Assembly: GCA_020002185.1 (NCBI GenBank) | Contig: CM034534.1 | Location: 14,019,636 to 14,083,635 of the forward strand | Length of the DNA stretch: 64,000 nt | Direction of reading: 5' to 3' | From: Paraescarpia echinospica | Lineage: Eukaryota; Annelida; Polychaeta; Sabellida; Siboglinidae | In this document: positions 1 through 10,906 of the stretch, one piece after another | Layout of the letters: each line of letters begins with the position of its first letter | Numbering within the stretch: position 1 is the first letter of the stretch | Translations under genes and position numbers: made by a program | The notes under the pieces: model-generated | Database searches by the model: none | Told to the model about the DNA's origin: nothing | What the model saw: only the letters and a program-made list of their open reading frames with translations

Positions 1-357
1 AGGTATTTGTAGGGGAAGTTGCACAGGCTTTGACATTAAAAGTTTTGTATCCACTGGCCCAAGGGGCAAGCAGATATCAAAAGTTACCGGCCCCCCAAAA
101 AATACTGTAATAATTGTGCAAAAATATGCATTTAAAAAAAAAAATGTCCACAACAGGTCGCTGTGAGCAACATCACGTGAAACTGTTATTTGTGCAAATT
201 ATTCTATCACTTGTCACCCTCCGCAAGGAAAAAAAGGGACTTAGAAGTGTGCAGAAAAGAAGAAGTTCAGTCCATGAGTTTCTGGCAAAGTCATAAAATA
301 TTGTGCTTTTGCAGTGATTGGGTAGTATGTAAATGATTCTTTTCTTTGTGACTGCAG
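1..357 (+). other. Intron upstream of first visible exon
   Basis: No coding segment recognised. The stretch ends in a pyrimidine-rich acceptor (cag at 355-357) directly before the first macro-domain exon. That exon enters with two bases of a split codon, so an upstream exon carrying the first half of the macro domain must lie outside the window. Confidence 0.6.
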
Positions 358-822
358 GAGGACCAGAGATTCAGCGGGAATGTAAGAACTATGTGCAACA
401 ACATGGATGTCTTACATTGGGCGAAGTGTACGTGTCAACATCAGGCCGACTGCCATGTAAGAGGGTGATCCACGCCGTGGGTACAGAGAAGTTTTGGGAG
501 GCTGTAAAACAAATTGAAGAACGGAAAGTCTATGACGCCGTCTATGAAAGCCTGGTGGCTGCTGAGAAGTTGTGTTTCTCCTCGATTGCAATTCCCGGCC
601 TTTGCTGTGGGAAAAGACAGTTTCCCGAAGAAGTGACTACAAAGAGAATCGTCCTTGCAGTCAAAGATTTCTTTTCAGTTCGGGGAAAGACTTATCTGAA
701 GAAGGTGTCACTGGTTGATCGAAACGAATGCGTAGTCAGAGAATTCCACAAGCATCTTGGTGCCGAGTTCCCGTTCCTTATGATGGACTTTGATGGTGAA
801 CAAAACACTCATCTGGAAACAG
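358..822 (+). CDS. Exon: C-terminal half of macro domain
   Basis: The reading frame shows the macroPARP-type macro-domain signature after the first beta strands: GGPEIQRECKNYV, then GEVYVSTSGRLPCKRVIHAVG, then SLVAAEKL, SIAIPGLCCGKRQFPEE and a final strand KKVSLVDRNE. The AxGxxI/GEV/LPCKxVIHAVG spacing is that of ADP-ribose-binding macro domains. The NAAN-containing N-terminal part must be in an upstream exon. The exon enters in phase 1 and leaves in phase 1 at a GC donor (cag|gcaagt), an allowed minor donor class. Reading through that donor gives a stop at 906-908. Using it joins GA(A)-ACA-G to CT-TGT of the next exon in frame. Confidence 0.8.
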
Positions 823-3648
823 GCAAGTTGTATGAATTTTCTAAGACTTACGGCTACACACTCCATAAATTAGTGAGTCGCATGATTTGTCGAACTACAT
901 TGGATTGACTGAATGTAATTTGTATTCTCGTTTTGTTTATGAGTGCTATTCAAGTTTACACTCTTCCATCCGTGATGCAGTAAAAACCTAGCACTACAAT
1001 TAACACCTTTAACATCTTACACTTGTTTATGAGTGCTATACAAGTTTACACTCTTCCATCCGTGATGCAGTAAACCTAGCACTACAATTAACACCTTTAA
1101 CATCTTACACTTGTTTATGAGTGCTATACAAGTTTACACTCTTCCATCCGTGATGCAGTAAACCTAGCACTACAATTAACACCTTTAACATCTTACACTT
1201 GTTTATGAGTGCTATACAAGTTTACACTCTTCCATCCGTGACGCAGTAAACCTAGCACTACAATTAACACCTTTAACATCTTACACTTGTTTATGAGTGC
1301 TATACAAGTTTACACTCTTCCATCCGTGACGCAGTAAACCTTGCACTACAATTAACACCTTTAACATCTTACACTTGTTTATGAGTGCTATACAAGTTTA
1401 CACTCTTCCATCCGTGACGCAGTAAACCTAGCACTACAATTAACACCTTTAACATCTTACACTTGTTTATGAGTGCTATACAAGTTTACACTCTTCCATC
1501 CGTGATGCAGTAAACCTAGCACTACAATTAACACCTTTAACATCTTACACTTGTTTATGAGTGCTATACAAGTTTACACTCTTCCATCCGTGATGCAGTA
1601 AACCTAGCGCTACAATTAACACCTTTAACATCATACACTTGTTTATGAGTGCTATTCAAGTTTACACTCTTTACACTCTTCCATCTGTGACGCAGTAAAC
1701 CTAGCACTACAATTAACACCTTTAACATCTTACACTTGTTTATGAGTGCTATACAAGTTTACACTCTTCCATCCGTGACGCAGTAAACCTAGCGCTACAA
1801 TTAACACCTTTAACATCTTACACTTGTTTATGAGTGCTATACAAGTTTACACTCTTCCATCCGTGATGCAGTAAACCTAGCGCTACAATTAACACCTTTA
1901 ACATCTTACACTTGTTTATGAGTGCTATTCAAGTTTACACTCTTCCATCTGTGACGCAGTAAACCTAGCACTACAATTAACACCTTTAACATCTTACACT
2001 TGTTTATGAGTGCTATACAAGTTTACACTCTTCCATCCGTGACGCAGTAAACCTAGCGCTACAATTAACACCTTTAACATCTTACACTTGTTTATGAGTG
2101 CTATACAAGTTTACACTCTTCCATCCGTGACGCAGTAAACCTAGCGCTACAATTAACATCTTTAACATCTTACACTTGTTTATGAGTGCTATACAAGTTT
2201 ACACTCTTCCATCCGTGACGCAGTAAACCTAGCGCTACAATTAACACCTTTAACATCTTACACTTGTTTATGAGTGCTATACAAGTTTACACTCTTCCAT
2301 CCGTGACACAGTAAACCTAGCACTACAATTAACACCTTTAACATCTTACACTTGTTTATGAGTGCTATACAAGTTTACACTCTTCCATCCGTGACGCAGT
2401 AAACCTAGCGCTACAATTAACACCTTTAACATCTTACACTTGTTTATGAGTGCTATACAAGTTTACACTCTTCCATCCGTGACGCAGTAAACCTAGCGTT
2501 ACAATTAACACCTTTAACATCTAACACTTGTTTATGAGTGCTATACAAGTTTACACTCTTCCATCCGTGATGCAGTAAACCTAGCACTACAATTAACACC
2601 TTTAACATCTTACACTTGTTTATGAGTGCTATACAAGTTTACACTCTTCCATCCGTGACGCAGTAAACCTAGCACTACAATTAACACCTTTAACATCTTA
2701 CACTTGTTTATGAGTGCTATACAAGTTTACACTTTTCCATCCGTGACGCAGTAAACCTAGCGCTACAATTAACACCTTTAACATCTTACACTTGTTTATG
2801 AGTGCTATACAAGTTTACACTCTTCCATCCGTGACGCAGTAAACCTAGCGCTACAATTAACACCTTTAACATCTTACACTTGTTTATGAGTGCTATACAA
2901 GTTTACACTCTTCCATCCATGACGCAGTAAACCTTGCACTACAATTAACACCTTTAACATCTAACACTTGTTTATGAGTGCTATACAAGTTTACACTCTT
3001 CCATCCGTGATGCAGTAAACCTAGCACTACAATTAACACCTTTAACATCTTACACTTGTTTATGAGTGCTATACAAGTTTACACTCTTCCGTCCATGACG
3101 CAGTAAACCTAGCACTACAATTAACACCTTTAACATCTTACACTTGTTTATGAGTGCTATACAAGTTTACACTCTTCCATCCGTGATGCAGTAAACCTAG
3201 CACTACAATTAACACCTTTAACATCTTACACTTGTTTATGAGTGCTATACAAGTTTACACTCTTCCATCCGTGACGCAGTAAACCTAGCGCTACAATTAA
3301 CACCTTTAACATCTTACACTTGTTTCTACTGACACATTTCATTCCTGCCATCAAACATGAAGCCACAATATCAGGGACACATATATAAATAACTTGGTGT
3401 AACTACCTTTGTGTTTTTTTTAATGCATTGTCAATTGGTAGATTAGAAGCCAATGTTTGAAGGAAGAGAATGACTACAAAAAGAGGTATGTGCACCTCGG
3501 CACCTGGGGGGAGATGGAGCCAAACTCCCCAAAGTTAGCGGATTAATAACAATATATGGAGTAGAAATGACAAAACACAAGTGAATTTTGTCTGTATTGT
3601 GGACCCAACTTTAACTAAATGTTTTGTGTTGTTCTTAAAACTTGGCAG
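823..3648 (+). other. Intron 1 (GC-AG) filled by minisatellite
   Basis: The donor is gcaagt at 823-828 and the acceptor is cttggcag ending at 3648. About 85% of this 2.8-kb intron is one 88-bp tandem array. The remaining 3326-3640 is unique AT-rich sequence without recognised features. Confidence 0.65.
933..3325. repeat. 88-bp minisatellite, about 27 copies
   Basis: The unit contains cttgtttatgagtgctat, caagtttacactcttccatc and gcagtaaacctagc. The key word recurs every 88 bases (for example cttgttt at 1022 and 1110). Copies differ mainly at a few sites: gatgcag/gacgcag, tagcact/tagcgct, ctatac/ctattc. One copy near 1665 carries a 9-bp internal duplication (tttacactc). The first copy directly follows the in-frame stop of the extended exon. 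Confidence 0.95.
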
Positions 3649-3833
3649 CTTGTGTCCAGCCGCATCAAGTGACACATGACATGGAGCAGCAGTCGAGTCA
3701 TGGGTTGACACAACAGAACGTGTCAGACACCGTCACAGTGTCAATATGTCACTCCACTTCTGGGATGACACAACAAAAGGTGTCCGAAAGTGTCACATTG
3801 TCACCACAGAAATCTGAAACTGACAAAGCAGAG
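3649..3833 (+). CDS. Exon: low-complexity Ser/Thr/Gln linker
   Basis: This short exon is phase 1 in and phase 0 out, with donor gag|gtacac. It encodes two imperfect copies of a motif like GLTQQNVSDTVTVS / GMTQQKVSESVTLS, rich in S, T, Q and V. There is no recognised domain, and it probably forms a flexible linker between the macro domain and the Death domains. The internal duplication of about 25 residues is visible at DNA level (ttgacacaacagaacgtgtc versus atgacacaacaaaaggtgtc). The assignment rests on frame continuity with both neighbours rather than on homology. Confidence 0.55.
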
Positions 3834-3851
3834 GTACACAGTTGGTACTTA

Positions 3852-4745
3852 TCACATCTGTCCATAGCTTATCACATCTGCCCATAGCTTATCACATATG
3901 TCTATAGCTTATCACATCTGTAGCTTATCACATATGTTCATAGCTTATCACATCTGTCCATAGCTTAGCACATCTGTCCATAGCTTATCACATCTGTTCA
4001 TAGCTTATCACATCTGTTCATAGTTTATCACATCTGTCCATAGCTTCACATATCTGTAGCTTATCACATGTGTAGCTTATCACATATGTCTATAGCTTAT
4101 CACATCTGTAGCTTATCACATATGTTCATAGCTTATCACACCTGTCCATAGCTTATCACATCTGTCCATAGCTTATCACATCTGTCCATAGCTTATCACA
4201 TGTATGTAGCTTATCACATCTGTAGCTTATCACATATGTTCATAGCTTATCACATCTGTTCATAGCTTATCACATCTGTCCATAACTTATCACATATTTT
4301 TATACCTTATCACATTTGGAGCTAATCACAGTTGTCCATAGCTTCTCACATATGTCCATAGCTTATCACAGCTGTCCTTAGTTTTTCATATCTGTCTATA
4401 GCTTATCACATCACATTTGGAGCTGATCACATCTGTCCATAGCTTATCCCATCAGTTCATAGCTTATCACATCTGTCCATAGCCTATCACACCTGTCTAT
4501 AGCTTATCACATCTGTCCATAGCTTATCCCATCAGTTCATAGCTTATCACATCTGTCCATAGCTTATCACACCTGTCTATAGCTTATCACATCTGTCCAT
4601 AACTTATCACATCTGGAGCTCATATGTGAAGCTTAACACATCTGGAGTTTATAATATCTGAAGGTTATCACATCTGGAGTCCGAGTTTATCACATTTGGA
4701 AGTTATTGTGTCTGGAGCCTATCGCATCTGGACCTTACCATATCT
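3852..4745. repeat. 20-bp / 16-bp minisatellite in intron 2
   Basis: Tandem copies of cttatcacatctgtccatag (20 bp) alternate with a 16-bp short form lacking the tcca segment, and grade into degenerate copies near 4600-4745. The array starts 18 bases downstream of the donor at 3834, so it reaches almost to the exon boundary. Confidence 0.9.
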
Positions 4746-4765
4746 GTAGCTAATCACTCGCTAGG

Positions 4766-5150
4766 CACTGTATAGATTGCGCTATTCTACGGCAGAAGTA
4801 TCTTGTCAGTCGATGCTTGGCGTCTGCAGCTATTTATAGAACAGTGCGGTGCAGGTGATATGTTTGTCGTCGTTAGTTCTCGGGAACACAGGACACGCAT
4901 GTGCTGCATCTAGTGATTGTGTTGTTGATAAGAATTGATTTATTTAGTGTTGTTAGTTTGCAACAGTATACGTCATAAATAAATCCTTATCATCAACACA
5001 ATCACTACATTCGGCACATGCTTGTCTTGTGTTCCCGAGAACTAATAACGGCAAACATATCGCCTGCACAAGACTGTTCTATAAATAGCCGTAGACGCCA
5101 AGCGTCGGCCGACAAAATACTTCTGCCGTGGAATAGCACAGTCTATACTG
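4766..5150. mobile_element. Foldback (long inverted repeat) element, about 385 bp
   Basis: The left arm 4766-4946 is the reverse complement of the right arm 4977-5150 at roughly 85% identity by eye. Shared words on the two arms include tagttctcgggaacaca, ctatttatagaacagt and acggcagaagtat. The loop is about 30 bases. The arms are non-coding and no target duplication is clear. It lies in intron 2 of the macro/Death/RRM gene; a foldback MITE is the simplest reading. Confidence 0.8.
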
Positions 5151-5955
5151 AGCCACTTTAATGTAAAGTTCTTAAGAGTAACTATGTTGAAGGTATACTG
5201 CCTGCCAAATTGTGCTTAGTATGTCCGTAACAACGGACGTAATTTGAAGGTACGACTACGGGAACATGCTCACATAGTATACAAAACCTCCAGTTTTAAA
5301 ACAAGTTTGATTGGCAATATGTCTGAATCGGGCAGAGTTAACTGCTATTCCCTTTGATGTTCAACTTTCCAATGTTCAACACAGCAGACTTCCTGTTACA
5401 AATTACTACGGCTGCTAATTCCAGGTAGACGAACATACTACTTCCCTTTAAGGTGTCTGAGGCTGTTGGCATTTCATTAAAACATCTGGTCAGATCTACC
5501 TACCAGTTGGGACATGCGCTGTTAACATTGCACCTGAAAATGTTGGCAGTCCATGCATTTTCTGTAGATCTTTGCCAGAATGTTTAGTTTAAGGGATGTT
5601 GTCTGTTCCGTAATCAGAATCAGCCGAAGGTTGTAATCATTAGCAGGAAGTTGGCCAGATAATTGTCTTCAGTGTGGTAACCACATGAATTTGTGCCCGA
5701 CATCAAAGCGTCTTGTGGTTAACCCAGCCAGCCTCTGCAGTATTATCAATAGTGTGGGTTTATAATCTGAATGTTTTGTTTATAATTTGAACCTTTCATT
5801 TTCACAACATTCAAAACTGTAAACACTGTTTCGGGTTTAGTAAACATATTTTCACGGGCAGTAACTATCAACATATTTATTGTTGTTGATATTACGTAAT
5901 TATATTTTTAAATGAGGAAAAGACAGCTTTACTTTTTCTGTTATTTTGCTTCCAG
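5151..5955 (+). other. Rest of intron 2, no recognised feature
   Basis: Unique, AT-rich, with stops in all frames. It ends in a good branch/pyrimidine region and acceptor (tttgcttccag) at 5955. Confidence 0.5.
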
Positions 5956-6732
5956 ATGTTATCTGATGTTATGGAGCTGGTGTCGCTCGAGTCGCAGCCA
6001 GTTATACCACATCGACTGAAGATGGAACTCATGACCCTTCTTGACCCCTTCGATCACGTGTACGGTCGCGACTGGCGCCTTCTGGCGAGTGAACTACGAC
6101 TCGACGGAAAGATTCACTACTTGGAGAGCAAACCGAATCCGACAGAACTTCTCTTGAGGAAATGGGAGGTAAGAAGTGAAACTCTTGTGACACTGGCTGT
6201 CCTGCTGCGAAACATGAAACGTGGGGACGCAGCGGCATTGGTAGAAAACCACATCAGCGCAACCATTGAGAAGACTTTGGACGCAAACCAAACGAAACCA
6301 TCTCCTTGTGGTGTTGGCGTCGTTTCACTCGATTACAGAATTCCGGAGGAATTAAAATCGAGCCTCGCCATGCTGCTCGATCCTGTTGATCCGGTGACAG
6401 GGCATGACTGGCGCCACCTGGCAAGCCAACTGGGACTTGATTTTAAAATAGACTACATGAAGTCGAGGGGTAATCCAACCCACCAGCTCCTTGTGGTGTG
6501 TGAATCGCGCCAATTTGGCATGTTGACCTTGGTGGCCATGATGAGGTCAATGGGTCGTGAGGACGCAGCCAAGGTCATAGAGCAGTACGACTGCAAGAAA
6601 GAACCTGAAGCGGCAAGAAAAGGCGCTGAAAACTTGCAGGAAACGGAAAGATGTATAGAAAGACAGTGCATAGCTGTAGATAGGTGTGCATCCGCATCAC
6701 TTCCTATGTCCACTGCGAGGGAACAAACACTA
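5956..6732 (+). CDS. Exon: two tandem Death domains (UNC5-like)
   Basis: This 259-codon exon enters and leaves in phase 0; its donor is acta|gtgagt at 6733. It encodes two copies of the same fold. Copy 1 (about residues 14-100) reads LLDPFDHVYGRDWRLLASEL, then a PTELLLRKWE motif and a final GDAAALVENH helix. Copy 2 (about 125-215) reads LLDPVDPVTGHDWRHLASQL, then PTHQLL and REDAAKVIEQ. The LDP..GxDWR.LA...PT..LL..WE pattern matches UNC5/netrin-receptor-type Death domains. Copy 2 has VCE where copy 1 has KWE, so the conserved Trp is lost. The tail is charged (KKEPEAARKGAENLQETE). Reading past the donor gives a hydrophobic stretch and a stop at 6879 that I treat as intron. Confidence 0.8.
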
Positions 6733-7127
6733 GTGAGTGAAGCACAACCTCATGTAGAGATCATCGTAGATTGTAGGAGGGTTCTAAAAACAATAATTAT
6801 AAACATAATTGCTTTGCTAGTGAGTTTTCTAAGAATCTTAAATCTAGCAGTAATTCACTCAAAGGCAACTGCAATATGATGAGTATAGGACTGTATTTAT
6901 TGAACAATCGTTAATGACCATTATTATTTAACAGTTAATTGTAATCATATAACTAAATGCAGTATATAATTATGATAATTTATTTGGAGAATAGTTTGTG
7001 TACAGAAGGCTAGTTCCTCTGGTTGTCTTTTCTGAACTGAACATAATTTTCATATTGTTGTTATTTGGATGTTCAACCAGTATAACTTTTCACAAGAGAC
7101 ACGCATTGACTGAGACTATCCTTCCAG

Positions 7128-7209
7128 AGTAATGAAGAATCTTGCTGTAGACTAGTTGAGGACAAAACATTCAAAGAACAGACATCCACGACATTACAGG
7201 ACACTGAAG
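7128..7209 (+). CDS. Small linker exon
   Basis: An 82-base exon between acceptor cttccag (ending at 7127) and donor gaag|gtaaga (at 7210). Only phase 0 entry avoids stops, and this matches the phase of the preceding Death-domain exon. It leaves in phase 1, matching the next exon. It encodes SNEESCCRLVEDKTFKEQTS followed by TTLQDTE, a charged linker without a recognised domain. It is supported by splice sites and phase only. Confidence 0.6.
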
Positions 7210-7261
7210 GTAAGATCTGAATGTATGTTGTTATGGGTGGCAGTCATCCCTCTCTTGATGG

Positions 7262-7522
7262 AACGCGGTGGCTAGAATATCGGACTCTCAACTGAGAGAA
7301 CGCGGGTTTGAATCCTGTCCTGCCGTGTCAAACCTTGGGCAAGTTCATTCTACTTTGCTCCAGTTCACTCAGCTGTATGAATGAGTACCTGGCTATATAG
7401 ACAGTGGTGGATATTTGTATACGAATAGTCTTCGCACATAAATTGTAGCATGGCTGAATGCTTCCCAGAGAAGTCGAGATAGTGTTCGATTGAACAGGTC
7501 TGTGAAGGAGTAAAGTGTAAAG
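7262..7522 (+). mobile_element. tRNA-derived SINE
   Basis: An RNA polymerase III promoter layout is visible: an A-box-like gtggctagaat near 7268 and a B box ggtttgaatcc at 7305-7315, about 37 bases apart as in tRNA genes. A tRNA-unrelated body follows, including gagtacctggctatatagac and gtaaagcactttgagc. It sits in sense orientation in intron 4 of the macro/Death/RRM gene. The intact clover-leaf is lost, so this is a SINE head rather than a functional tRNA. Confidence 0.65.
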
Positions 7523-7876
7523 CACTTTGAGCAGTCCTAAGGACTGGGTACTGCAGTGGAACTTGCCACTTTGAGCAGTCCTAAGGACTGGGTACTGCAG
7601 TGGAACTTACCACTTTGAGCAGTCCTACGGACTGGGTATTGCAGTGGAACTTGCCACTTTGAGTAGTCCTAAGGACTGGGTACTGCAGTGGAACTTGCCA
7701 CTTTGAGCAGTCCTAAGGACTGGGTACTGCAGTGGAACTTGTCACTTTGAGCAGTCCTGAGGACTGGGTACTGCAGTGGAACTTGCCACTTTGAGCAGTC
7801 CTAAGAACTGGGTACTGCAGTGGAACTTGCCACTTTGAGCAGTCCTAAGGACTGGGTACTGCGCTAGAACTTGCCT
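7523..7876. repeat. 44-bp tandem array grown from the SINE 3' module, 8 copies
   Basis: The unit cactttgagcagtcctaagg plus actgggtactgcagtggaac and ttgc recurs every 44 bases from 7523 (7567, 7611, 7655, 7699, 7743, 7787, 7831). The first copy is continuous with the SINE body (gtaaagcactttgagc), so the array arose by tandem expansion of the SINE tail. Copies differ at single sites. Confidence 0.9.
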
Positions 7877-8282
7877 TATCTTTACTTACTCAAACAACAT
7901 CCTCGATTCTCAGTTTCTCCTTTCAACTTGTAAACAGTATAAATTTATGGACACTGTAGAATAGTGCTAATCTGTGGAATTCCTGAATTTGTGTCAATTC
8001 TTGTACAGGAGTGGTGAATGGTATCAGGAAATCACAAGAGGATATGACTAGCTTTTCAGATGGAGGTTCTCTGTTTGTTTTTATTGTAAAATCATGTTAC
8101 GCAGTATAAACTAAATGCATTCTAACTTACAAGATGCTAGAGGCCTGTCAACTTGTTAAGAAAAGAAAACAGACATTTCATTATGGTTTGGAGGGAATAA
8201 TTATGGAATACAGACTTAGAGAAAATGTTTTCACACAGTTGTGCTTCCCTGTGTATTTATTTGATGGTTTCAACTGTTTCAG
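7877..8282 (+). other. Rest of intron 4
   Basis: No feature seen apart from a pyrimidine-rich acceptor (ttcaactgtttcag) ending at 8282. Confidence 0.5.
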
Positions 8283-8480
8283 ATCTGACTCCGCCTAAGG
8301 CTGATCAGAGTTCTTGGCGGCTGCGGACTGTTGAAGTGTCAGGAATCAGTCGGTGTACGACGTTTGAGTACATTCAACTGTTCTTTGAGAACCCACGTCG
8401 GTCGGGTGGGGGAGACATCGATGTCCTCAAGTATGAGAGCGAAAAGGGAACAGCCATTATCACATTCAAGGAGACACAAT
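8283..8480 (+). CDS. Exon: first RRM-like unit, N-terminal part
   Basis: Phase 1 in and out; donor caat|gtatgt at 8481. It encodes the beta1-alpha1-beta2-beta3 part of a PARP10/PARP14-type RRM: RTVEVSGISRCTTFEYIQLF followed by FENPRRSGGGDIDVLKYE and GTAIITFKETQ. The VEVSG (RNP2-like) and FEN.RRSGGG.I.V signature is characteristic of the macroPARP RRM array. The domain is completed by the next exon (alpha2-beta4). Confidence 0.75.
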
Positions 8481-9404
8481 GTATGTAAACTGATGCAGGT
8501 TTTTCATTCTTCTTTTGTATGGATAGAATTTAATTTGTTGTATTTTGAAGTTGCTGATCCACTTGGTTGCTTTAAAGGTGGGTGGAAGTGGGGATTTCTC
8601 CAATGACCGCAAACATTCAGTGGTTGATGACGTGAAATATTTTCAGAAAAACAGTTTTAACACTTATTGTTGCCGCATTGGAGTCTTTTTTTGATGCACT
8701 GTTTTAATGATCCACTGGCATAAAATAGGTCAAACTCACACTCATCTCAACCTCTCTTTCTTAATAATAAAATAATAGTAATATGAAGGAAGTTAACCTT
8801 AGTAAATTATGAAATGATTAATTACATTAAGTTCCACACAAGTGGTAGTGTGTCTTGTAATGCAGCGAAGCATTCCAGTCTTGGAAGTTATTGATAACAT
8901 AATAATAAAGTACACATGTACACATAAAATACAAGAAACAAAAATACAAAGAATATATAGACATATTATCATGGAATAAAAAAAGTTGGTTAATAAAAAA
9001 AATTAAAATGTGCGTTCAAGTATATAATTGGATAGTCCATGATTTTAAACATAGGACTTCTAAAATTTATATCAGTATAAAAATAATTTAAAAAAAAGTT
9101 GATTTTCAGAGAGTTGAAGATAACATGACAGCGTTTTGTTTCAACAGTAGTGAGTTATCGCAATAAGTGATGTTTGTGTTTGGTTGGTTAGTGTTTGGAT
9201 ACTTCCCAAAAGTGTCCTAGTGCCATGGTTTGGCCCCCTCGGACATCAGAATGTGACACTTGCTTGATGCTTTTACAAATGTGTCTTTCATTTTCAGAGA
9301 GCAGGCACAGTGGTGTTAGAACCACCTCTTCTACACTGGAGTGGACATTTTTGAAAGGTTTATAACTACATCTGCACAGTATGCTTTCATTTTCAAATCC
9401 ACAG
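8481..9404 (+). other. Intron 5, no recognised feature
   Basis: Intron of 924 bases, AT-rich in 8750-9120, with no repeat or element recognised. An earlier acceptor at about 9298 was rejected because it would create an in-frame stop at the junction. Confidence 0.5.
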
Positions 9405-9641
9405 GTGCCAGTCGAGTGGTGGAGAGGGAGTCCCTCACAATCCTTGGTGCCAAAGTGAAAGTGAAACTGATGGGGCCATTGGAGGAAGACAAGTTTCTAC
9501 TGACGGGAGTATCACCATTGTCTACCAGAGATGACATAAGGAAGTTCTTCTCCACAGCAAAGGTTGAAAGTAAAATACAACAACTGACGTTTAGTCAACA
9601 ACATGGGGTCGTCATGCTGCAGTTTGCTTTCCCACCTCCAG
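9405..9641 (+). CDS. Exon: end of RRM 1 and start of RRM 2
   Basis: Entry after tccacag in phase 1; exit at cctccag|gtaaaa in phase 1. It completes RRM 1 with ASRVVERESLTILGAKVKVK, the usual alpha2-beta4 form (A..V....L.L.GA.V.VK). It then starts a second unit with DKFLLTGVSPLSTRDDIRKF and a beta2-beta3 stretch QQLTFSQQHGVVMLQF. The second unit lacks the FEN.RRSGGG signature and is more diverged. The donor lies eight bases before a mariner-like MITE. Confidence 0.7.
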
Positions 9642-9648
9642 GTAAAAA

Positions 9649-9835
9649 CAGGTGAACCTCGTTTTATGGTCACCTCGTTAATACAGCCACCTCACAATTA
9701 AGGTCACCCTACGACAGTCCCAAATTATTTCCATATGCGATAAAGTAAAGGAAATTAGACCTGCTAATAAGGTCACCTTGCTATTCAGGTCACTTGTCCA
9801 GTCCAAAGGGTAACCATAATAGCGAGTTTCCACTG
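9649..9835 (-). mobile_element. Mariner-like MITE, copy 1
   Basis: About 187 bp with imperfect terminal inverted repeats: left CAGGTGAACCTCG with ATGGTCACC, right (reverse complement) CAGTGGAAACTCG with ATGGTTACC. It is non-coding. The interior is closely related, in inverted orientation, to the MITE at 11676-11853, with a 29-bp perfect complementary match (9680-9708 against 11794-11822). Clean TA target duplications are not visible for this copy. Confidence 0.65.
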
Positions 9836-10675
9836 TACCACCTTCCAACTCTACTTAGTATTCCTCCATCAGAACAAATTCATCCAGTTAGCTTCATCAT
9901 ACAGTATTATGTACATTTCATATTGCTTTTTAATTAGCAGTTTCTGAATAGGTAAAAACAAAGTGAAAATTATATAAATGCTATAGACAGAATTAAATGT
10001 TATCAATTTCTTTGCCATTTCTTTTGAGATAATCAAGCAGTCTATAAAAAATATATTAAAGAAGACATTTACTACTGGTACAGTACTGTTGATTAAGAAT
10101 ATAATTATAAAAAAATGTACGGATGGATTATAGTAAAATGTATGTGTAATTGTATTTGACATTAATGAAATGAAAGTATGTGTATGTATAAATACTTCTA
10201 TAAAGTATTTGAAAAATTAAAATATTATTCCAAATACTTTGGGCATTGGTATAAATAAAGAGCAAGCTAGATCTTATATAATCCTGCAAACCAACTACAC
10301 AAGCTACGAAGGGCTGCAATGCTTGGGTGAAGTCATAGGGCATTATTTGTTGTCCATGGGTTGAGGAGAAGGTAGGTCTTCCAAGCTATATGGCATCGTC
10401 AGTTGGCATCATTGCTAGCCTACAATGTAATTCCAGACATAGCCAGTGAATATTTCACGTCATAATCGTACAGCATTGTACAAATTATGTTGATAAACAA
10501 TACCGGAGTAATTGGATTTGTATTTGAACCCTTCAAGAATATTTTCATGTACAGGTATATTTCAATACATGTCAATGTATTTGACCAGGTTTGCAACTAA
10601 CCTATGAATGGTTAATATGTTACAAAGTTTATATCAAAATTTTTGTTATCACTGAATGAATGAAACTTTTGGCAG
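9836..10675 (+). other. Rest of intron 6
   Basis: AT-rich. The minus-strand open frames here look like chance. No element recognised. Confidence 0.45.
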
Positions 10676-10906
10676 ATTTTGACATCCTGCGGGAAGTGTG
10701 TGCCACCAGTGGACTACAGGGAGCAGTCATTAGTGTACACAGAGTGGCCATGTCTCGAACCATCCAAGTTCACAACATTGGTAACATCAGCGAAGACTTA
10801 CTCAGCTTGTATTTTGAGCACAAGCGCAGTGGAGGCGGCGAACTGGAACATACACAAGTGTGGCGAGAGGACGACTACGCACTTGTCAAAGTAACAAAGC
10901 ATGCCA
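10676..10906 (+). CDS. Exon: end of RRM 2 and start of RRM 3
   Basis: Entry after ttggcag in phase 1; exit at gcca|gtgagt in phase 1. It encodes the alpha2-beta4 end of RRM 2 (DFDILREVCATSGLQGAVIS) and then a third unit with the full family signature: RTIQVHNIGNISEDLLSLYF followed by EHKRSGGGELEHTQVW and DYALVKVTKHA. The exon is flanked by two inverted MITE copies in the neighbouring introns. Confidence 0.75.

Noticed and set aside
933..3325. CRISPR-like array
   Set aside because: Units are contiguous 88-bp tandem copies without unique spacers, in a eukaryotic intron.
6733..6879. Hydrophobic C-terminal extension of the Death-domain exon as a membrane anchor
   Set aside because: A strong donor (gtgagt) at 6733 in matching phase makes this stretch more likely intron, though an alternative isoform is possible.
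7262..7335. Functional tRNA gene
   Set aside because: A and B boxes are present but the acceptor stem is not, and the sequence continues as a SINE body.
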